From NCBI RefSeq assembly GCF_028693135.1, contig NZ_JAQUVZ010000011.1, positions 40,945 to 104,944 on the forward strand: a stretch of 64,000 bases of DNA, given 5' to 3'. The position numbers were made by a program, and so were the translations under genes. Below the pieces are notes generated by a model. It saw nothing but the letters and a program-made list of their open reading frames with translations, was not told where the DNA came from and made no database searches. This DNA is from Methanosarcina sp. GTDB taxonomy: Archaea; Halobacteriota; Methanosarcinia; Methanosarcinales; Methanosarcinaceae. Positions 52,752 to 61,827 of this stretch are shown here, in pieces. Every line of letters begins with the position of its first letter. Position 1 is the stretch's first letter.

Positions 52752-54731
52752 TTAATCAAAAGCCAGGATTTTCACGTCAAAATTCGCAAGATCCACAACC
52801 GGCACTCTGGCTGGGACAGGCATCAGGTTCACACGCTTCTGGAACTCAGTCTGAGCCTGCCAGGTTCCAGAATTGACCAGGAGGACATTTTTGTATCGCT
52901 GGACTCCCAGAGTATGGACATGACCTGTATGAATGATATCCGGAACAGGGTCAATTATAAAGTAGTCTTTTTTCTCAGGGGATATGGAAACCCTGCTCCC
53001 GTACGTTGGAGCAAGGTGCCTTCTCTTAAGCATCTCAAGGACTGCACCTGCAGGCTCCTGATAAGAGACGCCAGGAACACTTGCAACCAGATCGTCAATC
53101 GACCTGCCGTGGTAGATAAGGATTCGGACGCCGTCGAGGTCCACAAGAGCCGGGTTGCCTACAAAGGTGACATTCGCCGGAAAATCCGCACAGATCCTCT
53201 CAGGCAGGGCAGGCTGTGGTTCTGCCTGGCGTACAGCATCGTGATTTCCAGGGCTTATGATCACATGAATGTGTTCAGGAACTTCTCTGAAGTACTCTGC
53301 TGCTTTCCTGTACTGTGCATAGACATCCTGAATATCCAGTTCCATTTCCTGGTCAGGATAAATTCCTATGCCGTCCACGAGGTCTCCTGCAACAACGAGA
53401 TAACGGACCTGGGCTGCAATCTCCCGCATCTCTTCTGAGTCAGATTCTCCTTTCAAAAAGTCCAGAAAGTCCAGCCAGGAATCTTCCAGGAACTGGGAAC
53501 TGCCCACGTGAACATCCGAAATCAGTACGGCTTTCCCGTGGCTTCCTGTCCTGCGTTGAACACTGTTAGGGACATCTGGCTGGAGGATTTTTGTAGCCAT
53601 CATAAGCTTTCCGTCATTAGTAACCGAGCCTGTTACCCCGATGACCTCGTCCAGAAGAAGCTGTGAAGCCAGCTCAAAAAGCTCCTTGTCACTATTTCGA
53701 ATAAGAACTGAAAAAGAGCCTGTCGGATCTTCAATAGAAAAGATTTTGTGCCCGTTGGTGGTGGTGCTGATATCAGAAACCATCCCTATAATCGATATCT
53801 CCTCAGTGTTTCCGTCTGTTCCGCGGCGAAAACTCCTCCTTTTCAAACTCTCTATAGGGCGTGCATTCATCCTGCCCCTGATGATTTCAGAGAGCCTGCT
53901 GTACCTGTCCCTGAAATATTGCACAAACTGCATATACTCCCCAACACAGGTCGAATGTCCGGTGATGTCGGAAAGCACGGTAACAGGGTTACGGCCTGGA
54001 AGATACCTGACTCCTTCGTCCCTGGAACTCGAAGGAAAAGAATTTATCTGGTTTGAAAAAAGAGAATCTTCCCTGTAAAGACGGTTAGAGGTAGAAGGAG
54101 AACCTTCATTTCCGAAAAAAGAGGAAGCTGGTCTATCCACCCCTCTTGAAGAAGCAGAGGGATAAACGGGATTGGAAACAGAATCAGGAATAGAATCAGA
54201 AACAGAATCAGGAATAGAATCAGGAATAGAATCAGGAATAGAATCAGAAATAGAATCAGGAATAGAATCAGAAATAGAATCAGGAATAGAATCAGAAACA
54301 GAACCCTGAAAAGAAAGAATGTCAGGTTCAATCTCCAGATTGGAGTCCGAGACTTCAGCCGATGAAACCACATCCGGTTCAACATTTGAGATTAAGCCTG
54401 ATTCCGTAAGGGCATCTGAAGCAGGGTCAAAAGCTTTTAATATGTGAGAATCTGCAGGTTCTAAGGCAGAAGAAGAAATTTTACATGGAGCCATTTGGGA
54501 AACTGTCCCGGGAGATGTTCCGGAAATTATCCTGGAAACCGTTTTAGAAGATTCAAAACCCTTCAGGTTGACATGTTCGGGTTCAATAACGAAAACACAA
54601 TCACCAACAGTTGAAAGGATGTATTTTAGAAGGCTTTTAGGGGAGTTATTTAATTTGATTAACTCTACAGCTTGCGGGCTTATCTGGTACCCTTCCTCTG
54701 TAACTGCCCGTACAATATCGATCTCATTCAT
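52752..54731 (-). CDS. polB: DNA polymerase II (PolD) small subunit DP1
   Basis: This 659-residue small subunit of the archaeal replicative polymerase D carries the 3'-5' exonuclease. Calcineurin-like phosphoesterase motifs are ISDVHVGS, VVAGDLVDG, SPGNHDAV, IYHGRSID and HTGHVHTLG. An OB-fold region precedes them (MVSDISTTTNGHKIFSIEDPTGS). The N-terminal 65 residues form the helical domain. Residues about 140-185 are a low-complexity SIPDS repeat linker of variable type. ATG 54731 follows AGGTTGGA. The large subunit is not in the window. Confidence 0.95.
   Translation of the reverse strand: MNEIDIVRAVTEEGYQISPQAVELIKLNNSPKSLLKYILSTVGDCVFVIEPEHVNLKGFESSKTVSRIISGTSPGTVSQMAPCKISSSALEPADSHILKAFDPASDALTESGLISNVEPDVVSSAEVSDSNLEIEPDILSFQGSVSDSIPDSISDSIPDSISDSIPDSIPDSIPDSVSDSIPDSVSNPVYPSASSRGVDRPASSFFGNEGSPSTSNRLYREDSLFSNQINSFPSSSRDEGVRYLPGRNPVTVLSDITGHSTCVGEYMQFVQYFRDRYSRLSEIIRGRMNARPIESLKRRSFRRGTDGNTEEISIIGMVSDISTTTNGHKIFSIEDPTGSFSVLIRNSDKELFELASQLLLDEVIGVTGSVTNDGKLMMATKILQPDVPNSVQRRTGSHGKAVLISDVHVGSSQFLEDSWLDFLDFLKGESDSEEMREIAAQVRYLVVAGDLVDGIGIYPDQEMELDIQDVYAQYRKAAEYFREVPEHIHVIISPGNHDAVRQAEPQPALPERICADFPANVTFVGNPALVDLDGVRILIYHGRSIDDLVASVPGVSYQEPAGAVLEMLKRRHLAPTYGSRVSISPEKKDYFIIDPVPDIIHTGHVHTLGVQRYKNVLLVNSGTWQAQTEFQKRVNLMPVPARVPVVDLANFDVKILAFD
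54181..54300. repeat. 12-bp repeats coding the SIPDS linker of DP1
   Basis: Units of the GAATCAGGAATA type follow one another for about 120 bp inside the DP1 gene and encode SDSIPDSI-type residues. The number of units can change without frameshift. Confidence 0.9.
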
Positions 54732-54994
54732 AATTCCAACCTGACTTTCTCAACCCGGCCTCATGATTACCAGGGCCTGTCGAACCTTATTTTACCTGAT
54801 ATCAATCAGCCTGAAATCAAAAAGATTTAAAGGCAAAGACCCACTTAAAATATAAAAACTAAACACATACAAAATTGCTTCAATGCCAGCAAAATAACAT
54901 TATACAGTTTTAGTGAGGTTTTTCAGTTTCAAAATTTGTTGAAAACTCCTGATAGTTTCATGATTACCCGCCCAATACTCACCTGTACTAAATT

Positions 54995-55064
54995 AATGAG
55001 TATATTTAATTTAATGAGTATATTTAATTTAATGAGTATATTTAATTTACTGAGTATATTTAAT
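54995..55064. repeat. 18-bp tandem repeat, about 4 copies
   Basis: AATGAGTATATTTAATTT is repeated at 54995, 55013 and 55031, with a variant at 55049. It lies in the gap of about 800 bp (54732-55529) between DP1 and the signal peptidase, which otherwise has no gene. The open frame across it is an artefact. Confidence 0.9.
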
Positions 55065-55429
55065 GAGCATATGAATGAATATAGGGTCTCATGTTACTGC
55101 TTATATGATTTTATTAGTAATAAAAATATTTTCAGAGCACCATCATTTTCCCCAGGTACCGGCATAATAAGATTTCTAAGCAACGGATTCGAATTCCATG
55201 GAATGCTAGTCTATTTTTTAATGAGTTGTCTATAAAAATATTATAGTCTGATGATAAATTGTAAGTTAATATAGGATAAAAAACAAATCATATAGGTAAG
55301 TATAATGAACAGAGTTGAACAATAAAACAAAAGGGTAAGGTACAATTAAAAGAGTAAGAGTGGGATTTTATACAAAAATATAAATTACATAGCTCATGAA
55401 GTGCTGGCACAGGCAATACATACCGGGTC

Positions 55430-55486
55430 AACTACTCGCTAAATCTAAAGATTTAACGGGTTTCTGCTGAAGGGTTATGAAATATA
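55430..55486 (+). repeat. Dispersed stem-loop repeat, copy D
   Basis: CAACTACTCGC is followed by the stem TAAATC/GATTTA (55440-55445, 55450-55455), then ACGGGTTTCTGCTGAAGGGTTATGA. It ends about 45 nt before the signal peptidase start. It shares its stem with copy E. Confidence 0.65.
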
Positions 55487-55529
55487 AAACCGTATCAGAA
55501 GAATAAGATAAAGGGAATAAAGGCTTACT

Positions 55530-56087
55530 ATGAGCAAAAATAATACACAAAACAGTACCCAGGAGGAAGAAAGCTCCCTGGTTTCCCTTGGAAAGGATTT
55601 GCTGTCGGTTGCGGCTGTCCTGATAGTCTTTGTGGTTTTTTCCAAACTGGCATTCGGGCTCTGGACACCTATGGTCGCAGTGGAGTCAGGAAGTATGGAA
55701 CCGCATATGCAGGTCGGAGATATTATTTTCATCAAAAACATAGATCGAGTTGATCTTGTTACCAATGCGGAAGGGAAAGATTCAGGCTACATGACCTTTG
55801 GTGACTACGGAGACGTGATCCTCTATCGACCCTATGGGCAGGGAAGTATAACTCCTATAATACATAGAGCGATGTACAGGGTTGAAGCCGGAGAGCCTAT
55901 GTGGAAAAACGGTCCTGCTGCCCCTCACTCAGGGTATATTACCAAAGGAGATAACCCTGTGACTAACCGGCATTTTGACCAGGAAGGACAGATAAGTTAC
56001 TATGTGCCTGTGAAAGATGAATGGATAATAGGAGTTGCAAGGTACAGGATTCCTTATCTTGGACATATCAGGCTGTTCTTTTCATGA
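55530..56087 (+). CDS. Archaeal signal peptidase I (Sec11-like)
   Basis: This 185-residue membrane serine protease removes signal peptides from exported proteins such as the S-layer proteins in this window. One N-terminal transmembrane helix (about 24-45) precedes the catalytic ESGSMEPHM (Ser 55). HR at 112-113 and GDN at 140-142 fit the Ser-His-Asp arrangement of archaeal/ER-type enzymes rather than the Ser-Lys dyad of bacteria. ATG 55530 has no strong Shine-Dalgarno. A repeat element lies just upstream. Confidence 0.93.
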   Translation: MSKNNTQNSTQEEESSLVSLGKDLLSVAAVLIVFVVFSKLAFGLWTPMVAVESGSMEPHMQVGDIIFIKNIDRVDLVTNAEGKDSGYMTFGDYGDVILYRPYGQGSITPIIHRAMYRVEAGEPMWKNGPAAPHSGYITKGDNPVTNRHFDQEGQISYYVPVKDEWIIGVARYRIPYLGHIRLFFS

Positions 56088-56131
56088 GCCTTTTGAATTA
56101 TGTAAGCGCCAGCAAATAATCCCTCAAGTTA

Positions 56132-56195
56132 TATAACCAGTGGATAATCATAAAGAGTGGAGAATCCTCTTCAAACTGGATAGCCACTGGTTATA
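56132..56195. repeat. 12-bp perfect inverted repeat, long stem-loop
   Basis: TATAACCAGTGG (56132-56143) and CCACTGGTTATA (56184-56195) are exact complements. They flank about 40 nt in which AAGAG/CTCTT can form a second stem. It lies 45 nt after the signal peptidase stop. It may be a terminator, a small RNA, or a binding site. The rest of 56088-56601 has no gene. Confidence 0.6.
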
Positions 56196-56504
56196 CCCCC
56201 TTCAAGTTGGATAACCTCTTGACCTGTCCATTTAACCTCAATTAACTTCCCTACTCTTCATTAAGATCCTGAACCAGACTTTCAATCCCTGGTTCAAGCA
56301 TCTTGCTTTTAACTTCTTTTTTTCAGATAGTTTCGATTTATTCTCTCAATCTGAACTCATTTCTCTTTTTTCACTTTCTGAGAATCACCCAAAATTTCAC
56401 TTTGTAATAGTCATCCGGACTTTCACCTTTGGCAGTTGTTCAAACCTTTTCCGTACATTTTTGCGAAATCTTTTTGAGCTTTAACAAATCAGAGTAGACC
56501 GTAA

Positions 56505-56554
56505 CTATAAGTAAATCTAAAGATTTAACGGGTTTCCTGCTGAAGGATTATGAA
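56505..56554 (+). repeat. Dispersed stem-loop repeat, copy E
   Basis: GTAACTATAAG is followed by the stem TAAATC/GATTTA (56512-56517, 56522-56527) and then ACGGGTTTCCTGCTGAAGG. It is nearly identical to copy D and ends about 48 nt before the dus start. Confidence 0.65.
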
Positions 56555-56601
56555 CCTGAAAAATGGAAGCGAGATAAAAACAGCTAAAAAGTATAAGAAA
56601 C

Positions 56602-57573
56602 ATGAGACTTAAAAAACTTAAAATTGGCAGGACAGAGCTTCCTGGAAACCTTCTCCTTGCACCTATGGCAGATGTAACAAATCTGGCTTTCAGGCTGCTT
56701 TGCAGGCAGTACGGAGCCGATCTGACTTACACAGAGATGATCAATGTAAATGCCCTTCTCAATGAAAGCAGGAAATCTTTTATTAGAGGGCTGATTTCTC
56801 CTGAAGGCAGACCCTTCGGAATTCAACTTGTGGGAAGCTGCCCTGAGAAACTGAGGGAAGCTGCATTTATTGTTGAAGAAGCGTACAGGCCTGAAGTTAT
56901 AGACATTAACATGGGCTGCCCTGCAAAATGCATCACAGGGGCTGGTTGCGGCTCAGCTCTCCTAAATTCTCCGGAACTGATCTATGCAATAATCTCAGAG
57001 CTTACAAATGCCCTGAAGACGCCGGTCAGCGCAAAGATCCGCCTCCTAGGAAGGGAGGAAAAAACTCTTGAAATTGCCCGCCTGATAGAAAAAGCTGGGG
57101 CTTCAGCCCTGACAGTGCACGGCAGAACGGCAGCACAGATGTACTCAGGCAGCTCGAACCTTATAGAAATAAAGGCTGTCAAAAATGAACTTTCAATTCC
57201 CGTTATTGCAAACGGGGACATAAGGGATGAGGAGTCAGCAGAAAGAACTCTGGAACTGACAGGCTGTGACGGGCTTATGATAGGTCGCGCAGCAATGGGA
57301 AATCCTTTTATTTTTAAAAGGATCAGGCACTACCTGGAAACCGGTGAAAAACTCGAAGCAGATAAGCAGTCCCGGCAGCTTGAGGATTTTGAAAAATATA
57401 TTGCCCTCCTTGAGGAACACAATCTGCTTTCGTCCATAAACCTCAGGATGCACGCAAACTGGTTTACCAAAGGACTGCCCGGCTCGCGGCAGATCAGGGA
57501 AAAAATGAATTGTTTGACGGATAGAAAAGCTATAAATGAACTGATGAGGAGTTCCCGCCAGGAAAAATATTAA
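56602..57573 (+). CDS. dus: tRNA-dihydrouridine synthase
   Basis: This 323-residue FMN enzyme reduces uridines in the tRNA D-loop. It has the start LLLAPMADVTNLAFRLLCRQYGADLTYTEM, the catalytic NMGCPAKCITGAGCGSALL (with the active Cys), KIRLLGREE, TVHGRTAAQMYSG and PVIANGDIRDEESAE. All are in the usual Dus order. ATG 56602 has only a weak ribosome-binding site. A repeat element precedes it and a short stem-loop follows its stop. Confidence 0.93.
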   Translation: MRLKKLKIGRTELPGNLLLAPMADVTNLAFRLLCRQYGADLTYTEMINVNALLNESRKSFIRGLISPEGRPFGIQLVGSCPEKLREAAFIVEEAYRPEVIDINMGCPAKCITGAGCGSALLNSPELIYAIISELTNALKTPVSAKIRLLGREEKTLEIARLIEKAGASALTVHGRTAAQMYSGSSNLIEIKAVKNELSIPVIANGDIRDEESAERTLELTGCDGLMIGRAAMGNPFIFKRIRHYLETGEKLEADKQSRQLEDFEKYIALLEEHNLLSSINLRMHANWFTKGLPGSRQIREKMNCLTDRKAINELMRSSRQEKY

Positions 57574-57590
57574 AAGATCGTATCTTTTTA
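57571..57590 (+). terminator. Short stem-loop and T-run after dus
   Basis: AAAAGAT (57572-57578), loop CGT and ATCTTTT (57582-57588) end in T residues right at the dus stop codon. Confidence 0.55.
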
Positions 57591-57996
57591 GAAGTGAGCT
57601 TTGTTTACAATAGTATTCGTAAAAAACATGATTTTGAGACAGGTTAACCGGGAAAAAATAACTACAAAACATCTAAAAAATAATTTTGAATTAGAAGTAT
57701 TTATAAACCATTTCTTGACTTTCACCGAAAAACTAATAATAATCTACACTATTATCCATGAACTATCAGGCACCAAACGGCGTGAATATATAATTGAGAA
57801 TATATTACACTCAAGATAACTATGATCCATTAATTGTGGATACCTTCAGGTTAACAATTTGCCGTCCAAAGTTCTGGATTACTGCAAATCTGCTTTTGCA
57901 TATTGCAGTGGTGCCTGAAGAAAAAACCAGATGAAGAACCGTACAAGGGTAGGTACGGAGTTCCGGATCTGACTAAAATTAATAAAGATTAACATA

Positions 57997-58031
57997 AGGT
58001 TAACTCGATTAAAATCAGGTTAACTCGATTA
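57997..58031 (+). promoter_or_regulatory. Paired direct repeats upstream of porCDAB
   Basis: AGGTTAACTCGATTA occurs twice, at 57997-58011 and 58017-58031, with a 20-bp period (two helical turns). It lies 24 nt upstream of a TATA-like TTATAA (58055-58060). Each copy contains palindromic GTTAAC. AGTGTGCC also flanks the TATA on both sides (58037-58044, 58060-58067). This is a likely regulator-binding site. The rest of the 57591-58142 gap holds no supported gene. Confidence 0.5.
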
Positions 58032-58142
58032 CCAGCAGTGTGCCGACAACTAAATTATAAGTGTGCCATACAGACTGCCAAGAACAGCGAAAAGTGTTAG
58101 AAAAACAGTAAATTAAAACCGCGTTTAAGAAGGAGAATCCAG

Positions 58143-58691
58143 ATGAAGGAAATCAGAATACACGGTCGAGGAGGCCAAGGTTCTGTTACTGCGGCTGAAA
58201 TGATCTCCATTGCAGCTTTTGAAGACGGAAAGTTCAGCCAGGCCTTCCCCGCTTTTGGGGTAGAACGCAGAGGTGCCCCGGTGCAGGCATTCACCAGAAT
58301 CAGTGATAGCCCTATAAGGCTCCGAAGCCAGATCTACACCCCAGATTACGTTATTGTCCAGGATGCCACTCTGCTTGAAACTGTTGATGTTGCAAGCGGG
58401 ATAAAAGATGATGGAGTCATCATAGTAAACACCACAGAAAAGCCGGAGAACCTGAAACTTGACACAAAAGCCAGGGTTATGACTGTGGACGCCACAAAGG
58501 TGGCAATGGACATCATAGGATTCCCTATTGTAAACACTATCCTCCTGGGAGCTTTTGCAGGCGCAACCGGAGAGATCAATGTGGAATCCATTAAGAAAGC
58601 CGTAAAGGGTCGCTTTTCCGGCAAGGTTGCTGAAAAGAATGCCCAGGCAATTCAGAAAGCCTATGAGCTTATCAAGGGGGAAGAAGCATGA
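58143..58691 (+). CDS. porC: Pyruvate synthase subunit PorC (gamma)
   Basis: This 182-residue gamma subunit of pyruvate:ferredoxin oxidoreductase interconverts pyruvate with acetyl-CoA and CO2, using ferredoxin. It has the family start [40 protein letters not shown], and [14 protein letters not shown]. It opens a four-gene operon in the archaeal order C-D-A-B. Its stop overlaps the porD start (ATGA). In methanogens, Por supplies pyruvate from acetyl-CoA for biosynthesis. Confidence 0.96.
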   Translation: MKEIRIHGRGGQGSVTAAEMISIAAFEDGKFSQAFPAFGVERRGAPVQAFTRISDSPIRLRSQIYTPDYVIVQDATLLETVDVASGIKDDGVIIVNTTEKPENLKLDTKARVMTVDATKVAMDIIGFPIVNTILLGAFAGATGEINVESIKKAVKGRFSGKVAEKNAQAIQKAYELIKGEEA

Positions 58692-58948
58692 AGATCACAA
58701 CCGGAGGAGTTTGTGAGCCGGGCTCGACCCTGGTAAACAAAACCGGAGGCTGGAGAAACTTCCGTCCCGTATATATTTACGAAAAATGCACCAAATGTGG
58801 AATCTGCGAGATTGTGTGCCCTGACATGTCAATACATCCCGGAAAAGACGGCTTTTTCGAATACAACTACGACTATTGCAAGGGCTGCGGTATCTGCGCA
58901 AATGAATGCCCTGCAGATGCGATTGAAATGATTCTGGAGGAGAAATAA
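58688..58948 (+). CDS. porD: Pyruvate synthase subunit PorD (delta, ferredoxin-type)
   Basis: This 86-residue 2[4Fe-4S] subunit has two cluster motifs, [12 protein letters not shown] and [12 protein letters not shown]. It passes electrons from the TPP site to external ferredoxin. ATG 58688 overlaps the porC stop by four bases, and its own stop overlaps the porA start, so translation is coupled. Confidence 0.97.
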   Translation: MKITTGGVCEPGSTLVNKTGGWRNFRPVYIYEKCTKCGICEIVCPDMSIHPGKDGFFEYNYDYCKGCGICANECPADAIEMILEEK

Positions 58949-60159
58949 TGCCGCTCAATTCAGCTGACAAGGCCAAAATGGTCGTCGTGGAAGGCTCCTA
59001 CGCAGTTGCCCATGCAGCAAAGGTCTCCCGTCCAAATGTGATTTCCGCTTATCCTATCACCCCTCAGACCCATATTGTTGAGAACTTATCTCAGTTTATT
59101 GCAGACGGGGAAATTCCGAACTGTGAATATATCAACGTGGAATCCGAATTCTCGGCAATTTCTGCCCTTGTGGGAGCTGCCGCTGTCGGGGCAAGGACAT
59201 ACTCCGCAACCACCTCCCAGGGGCTTTTGCTCATGCACGAGGTGCTTTTCAACGCCGCAGGAATGAGGATGCCCATTATCATGACCGTGGCAAACAGAGC
59301 AGTAAGCGCCCCGATCAATATCTGGAACGACCACCAGGACTCAATTTCCCAGAGGGACACAGGCTGGCTCCAGCTCTATGCCGAGGATATCCAGGAAGCT
59401 GCAGACATGATCCCCCAGATCTTCAAGATCGCAGAGGACAAAGATGTGCTCATGCCGGGCATGGCCTGTATGGACGGGTTTATCCTCTCCCATGTCTACG
59501 AACCTGTGGTGCTGCTTGAGCAGGACCTTACCGACGAGTTCCTGCCCAAATATGAGCCGGAATACGTGCTTGACCCTAAAAACCCGATGAGTTTTGGAGC
59601 TTTTGCTGACCCCTCAACTTACACCGAATTCAGATACCTTCAGGAAAAGGCAATGCAGGCAGCTCTTCCGAAAATCGAGGCTGTTTCCAAAGAGTTCGCA
59701 GAGATCTTTGGCAGGGACCACGGAGGCTTAATCGATGGTTACCAGCTCGAAGATGCCGAGGTCGTTATCATGGCCATGGGTTCCCTTGTGGGTACCCTCA
59801 AGGATGTAGTTGACGAGTACAGGGAAAAGGGCGAGAAGATTGGTATCCTGAAAGTCAGATCCTTCAGGCCTTTCCCGAAGATGCAGATAAGAAAAGCCCT
59901 GGCGAAAGCAAATGTTGTGGTCGTGCTCGACAAGAACATCTCCCTCGGGACCAATGAAGGTGCCCTTTTTACAGAGACCAAGGGCTGCATGTACAACAGC
60001 AGGTGCGATATTCCAATTATCGGCTACACCTTAAACCACGGCGGTCGAGATGTACGCATGGAGCTGGTCAGCAAGATTATAGAAGAAGCCAAGAAAGTCG
60101 CAAAGGACGGAATTACGATTGAAAGCCAGTTTGCTGATGTCAGGGAGGAATTGCTATGA
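58948..60159 (+). CDS. porA: Pyruvate synthase subunit PorA (alpha)
   Basis: This 403-residue alpha subunit has the pyrimidine-binding-type domain start ([28 protein letters not shown]) and [27 protein letters not shown]. The second half (about 255-400) is the transketolase C-terminal-like domain, with [20 protein letters not shown]. It starts within the porD stop codon and overlaps porB by four bases. Confidence 0.97.
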   Translation: MPLNSADKAKMVVVEGSYAVAHAAKVSRPNVISAYPITPQTHIVENLSQFIADGEIPNCEYINVESEFSAISALVGAAAVGARTYSATTSQGLLLMHEVLFNAAGMRMPIIMTVANRAVSAPINIWNDHQDSISQRDTGWLQLYAEDIQEAADMIPQIFKIAEDKDVLMPGMACMDGFILSHVYEPVVLLEQDLTDEFLPKYEPEYVLDPKNPMSFGAFADPSTYTEFRYLQEKAMQAALPKIEAVSKEFAEIFGRDHGGLIDGYQLEDAEVVIMAMGSLVGTLKDVVDEYREKGEKIGILKVRSFRPFPKMQIRKALAKANVVVVLDKNISLGTNEGALFTETKGCMYNSRCDIPIIGYTLNHGGRDVRMELVSKIIEEAKKVAKDGITIESQFADVREELL

Positions 60160-61046
60160 GTAAACCCGCACCTAAAACCTACCTTTCCCCGGGACACAGG
60201 GGATGTGCAGGCTGCTGTGATGCCCTTGCCGCAAAGTTCATGCTCATGGGCGCAGGTTCCGACTGTATCATTATTAACCCAACAGGCTGTCTGGAAGTTA
60301 TGACCACGCCCTTCCCGGAGTCTGCCTGGCAGGTCCCCTGGATCCACTCCCTCTTTGAAAACGGAGGTGCAGTGGCATCAGGTGTCGAGGCTGCCTTAAA
60401 AGCCCTCGGCAGGAAAGGAAATACCAAAGTCATCGGAGTCGGCGGCGACGGCTCGACAATGGACATAGGGATTCGGTCCCTCTCAGGTGCCTTTGAGCGG
60501 GGCCACGACATCACCTACGTCTGTGTGGACAACGAAGCCTACATGAACACCGGGATCCAGAGAAGCTCCGGAACCCCCTTCGACGCCTCCACAACGACAA
60601 GTCCCGCAGGCAAAGTCTCCTTTGGAAACCCGCGCCCTAAGAAGGATATGCCCGCTATCATGGTAGCCCACGGCTCTCCGTATGTGGCCACAACCTCAAT
60701 CGGTTTCCCGCGGGACATGATCAGGAAAGTCAAAAAAGCCACCGAAATTGTGGGCCCGACCTACATCCACTCCCACGCTCCCTGTCCCACAGGCTGGGGC
60801 TTTGACGGCTCAAAGACCATCGAACTTGCAAAACTCGCAGTTGAGACCTGCCTCTGGCCGATGTACGAAATAGAAAACGGCGAGATCACACAGGTAAGAA
60901 AGATCAAGAACCCCAGGCCCGTCGAGGAATACCTCAGAGCCCAGAAACGGTTCAAACACCTCTTCACCATGGAAGGCGGAGACGAAGAAATCGCAAAGAT
61001 CCAGGCCGCTGCGGACTGGAACATAAAACACTATGGACTTCAGTAA
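60156..61046 (+). CDS. porB: Pyruvate synthase subunit PorB (beta)
   Basis: This 296-residue beta subunit binds thiamine diphosphate. It has [14 protein letters not shown] with the cluster Cys pair near the start, the TPP motif [23 protein letters not shown], and [16 protein letters not shown]. It closes the por operon, and its last codons form the left arm of the terminator. Thiamine diphosphate could come from ThiL encoded in the same window. Confidence 0.97.
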   Translation: MSKPAPKTYLSPGHRGCAGCCDALAAKFMLMGAGSDCIIINPTGCLEVMTTPFPESAWQVPWIHSLFENGGAVASGVEAALKALGRKGNTKVIGVGGDGSTMDIGIRSLSGAFERGHDITYVCVDNEAYMNTGIQRSSGTPFDASTTTSPAGKVSFGNPRPKKDMPAIMVAHGSPYVATTSIGFPRDMIRKVKKATEIVGPTYIHSHAPCPTGWGFDGSKTIELAKLAVETCLWPMYEIENGEITQVRKIKNPRPVEEYLRAQKRFKHLFTMEGGDEEIAKIQAAADWNIKHYGLQ

Positions 61047-61068
61047 AAACTGAAGTTCTACTTTTTTT
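61037..61068 (+). terminator. Terminator of the por operon
   Basis: A perfect 8-bp stem ACTTCAGT (61037-61044) / ACTGAAGT (61049-61056) with AAAA loop is followed by TTTTTTT (61062-61068). The left arm includes the last codons and stop of porB. Confidence 0.75.
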
Positions 61069-61827
61069 ATTCTTCTTTCATTTTCTTTTTTGAGTTTGTG
61101 GGTTTTTTAGATTTTTAGATCTCCAGGGTTTAATTTAAGGATATCACTATTTTTAACTTATACCCTCCGTGTGGTTTCTAATTACATGCATGTGGGACGA
61201 TAAAGACGGTAAACTTGGCATTTTTTTGGCGTTTGTGCTGTTTTACCGTTTGGTGGGTACCAAACTGCAAAAAAATTTAAAAATATAATCTGAAAACACT
61301 AGTGAAAATCATTTTAAAAAAATTATTTTTCCCCCCTATAAACAATGTGAATTAAATTGAGAGTTTCCAAGACTGAAAAAAAAATACATTAAAAAAAAAA
61401 TGAAATGAGAAAAGCCTTAAAAATGCTTAAAAATAGAAATAATAAGTTTTAAATCATTTAAAACAGTGTAAGTTTTACTAAATAATTCCGATCCCAAGTT
61501 ATATATTACCGAGTATCTAATACTAAATATTGTCTGGAGTATTGTACTATTAAATACAATAAGTCTGACGACCAACGAGTTAGGGGGAAGGGGAAAATGA
61601 TTGAGAAATTAAAATATGTTTAGTTTGGGCTTTACTATTTAAAAAAGCCGATTTTCTAAATTCATTTGTTATCAATATTATTTTCAAAACAGATTTCATC
61701 GGGAGTGGGGGATTAAAAATTAGTATTTGTCCAGCTTAGGCTACCTTTTCGACAACTTCTAATTTTTTTGGATTCACTTCAGAAATATAGATTCAAATTT
61801 TGGGGAAGAAAATCTGGAAGTGAATAA
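61069..61827. other. AT-rich region and long leader of the DUF11 surface gene
   Basis: About 760 bases without a full gene. TTATATATT at 61499-61507 is a plausible TATA box, which would give a leader of nearly 300 nt before ATG 61828. The leader contains the short reading frame listed separately. Confidence 0.45.
61597..61623 (+). other. Possible 8-codon leader ORF ending in amber
   Basis: ATG at 61597 follows a very strong GGGGGAAGGGG run and encodes MIEKLKYV before TAG. In a pyrrolysine-using organism, read-through would continue for 11 further codons to TAA. It could be a regulatory leader peptide, or chance. Confidence 0.25.

Noticed and set aside
54936..55235. 99-residue frame with NLMSIFNLMSIF repeats
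   Set aside because: Generated by the 18-bp tandem repeat.
57601..57819. 72-residue frame after dus
   Set aside because: AT-rich, no ribosome-binding site, no recognisable family; likely chance.
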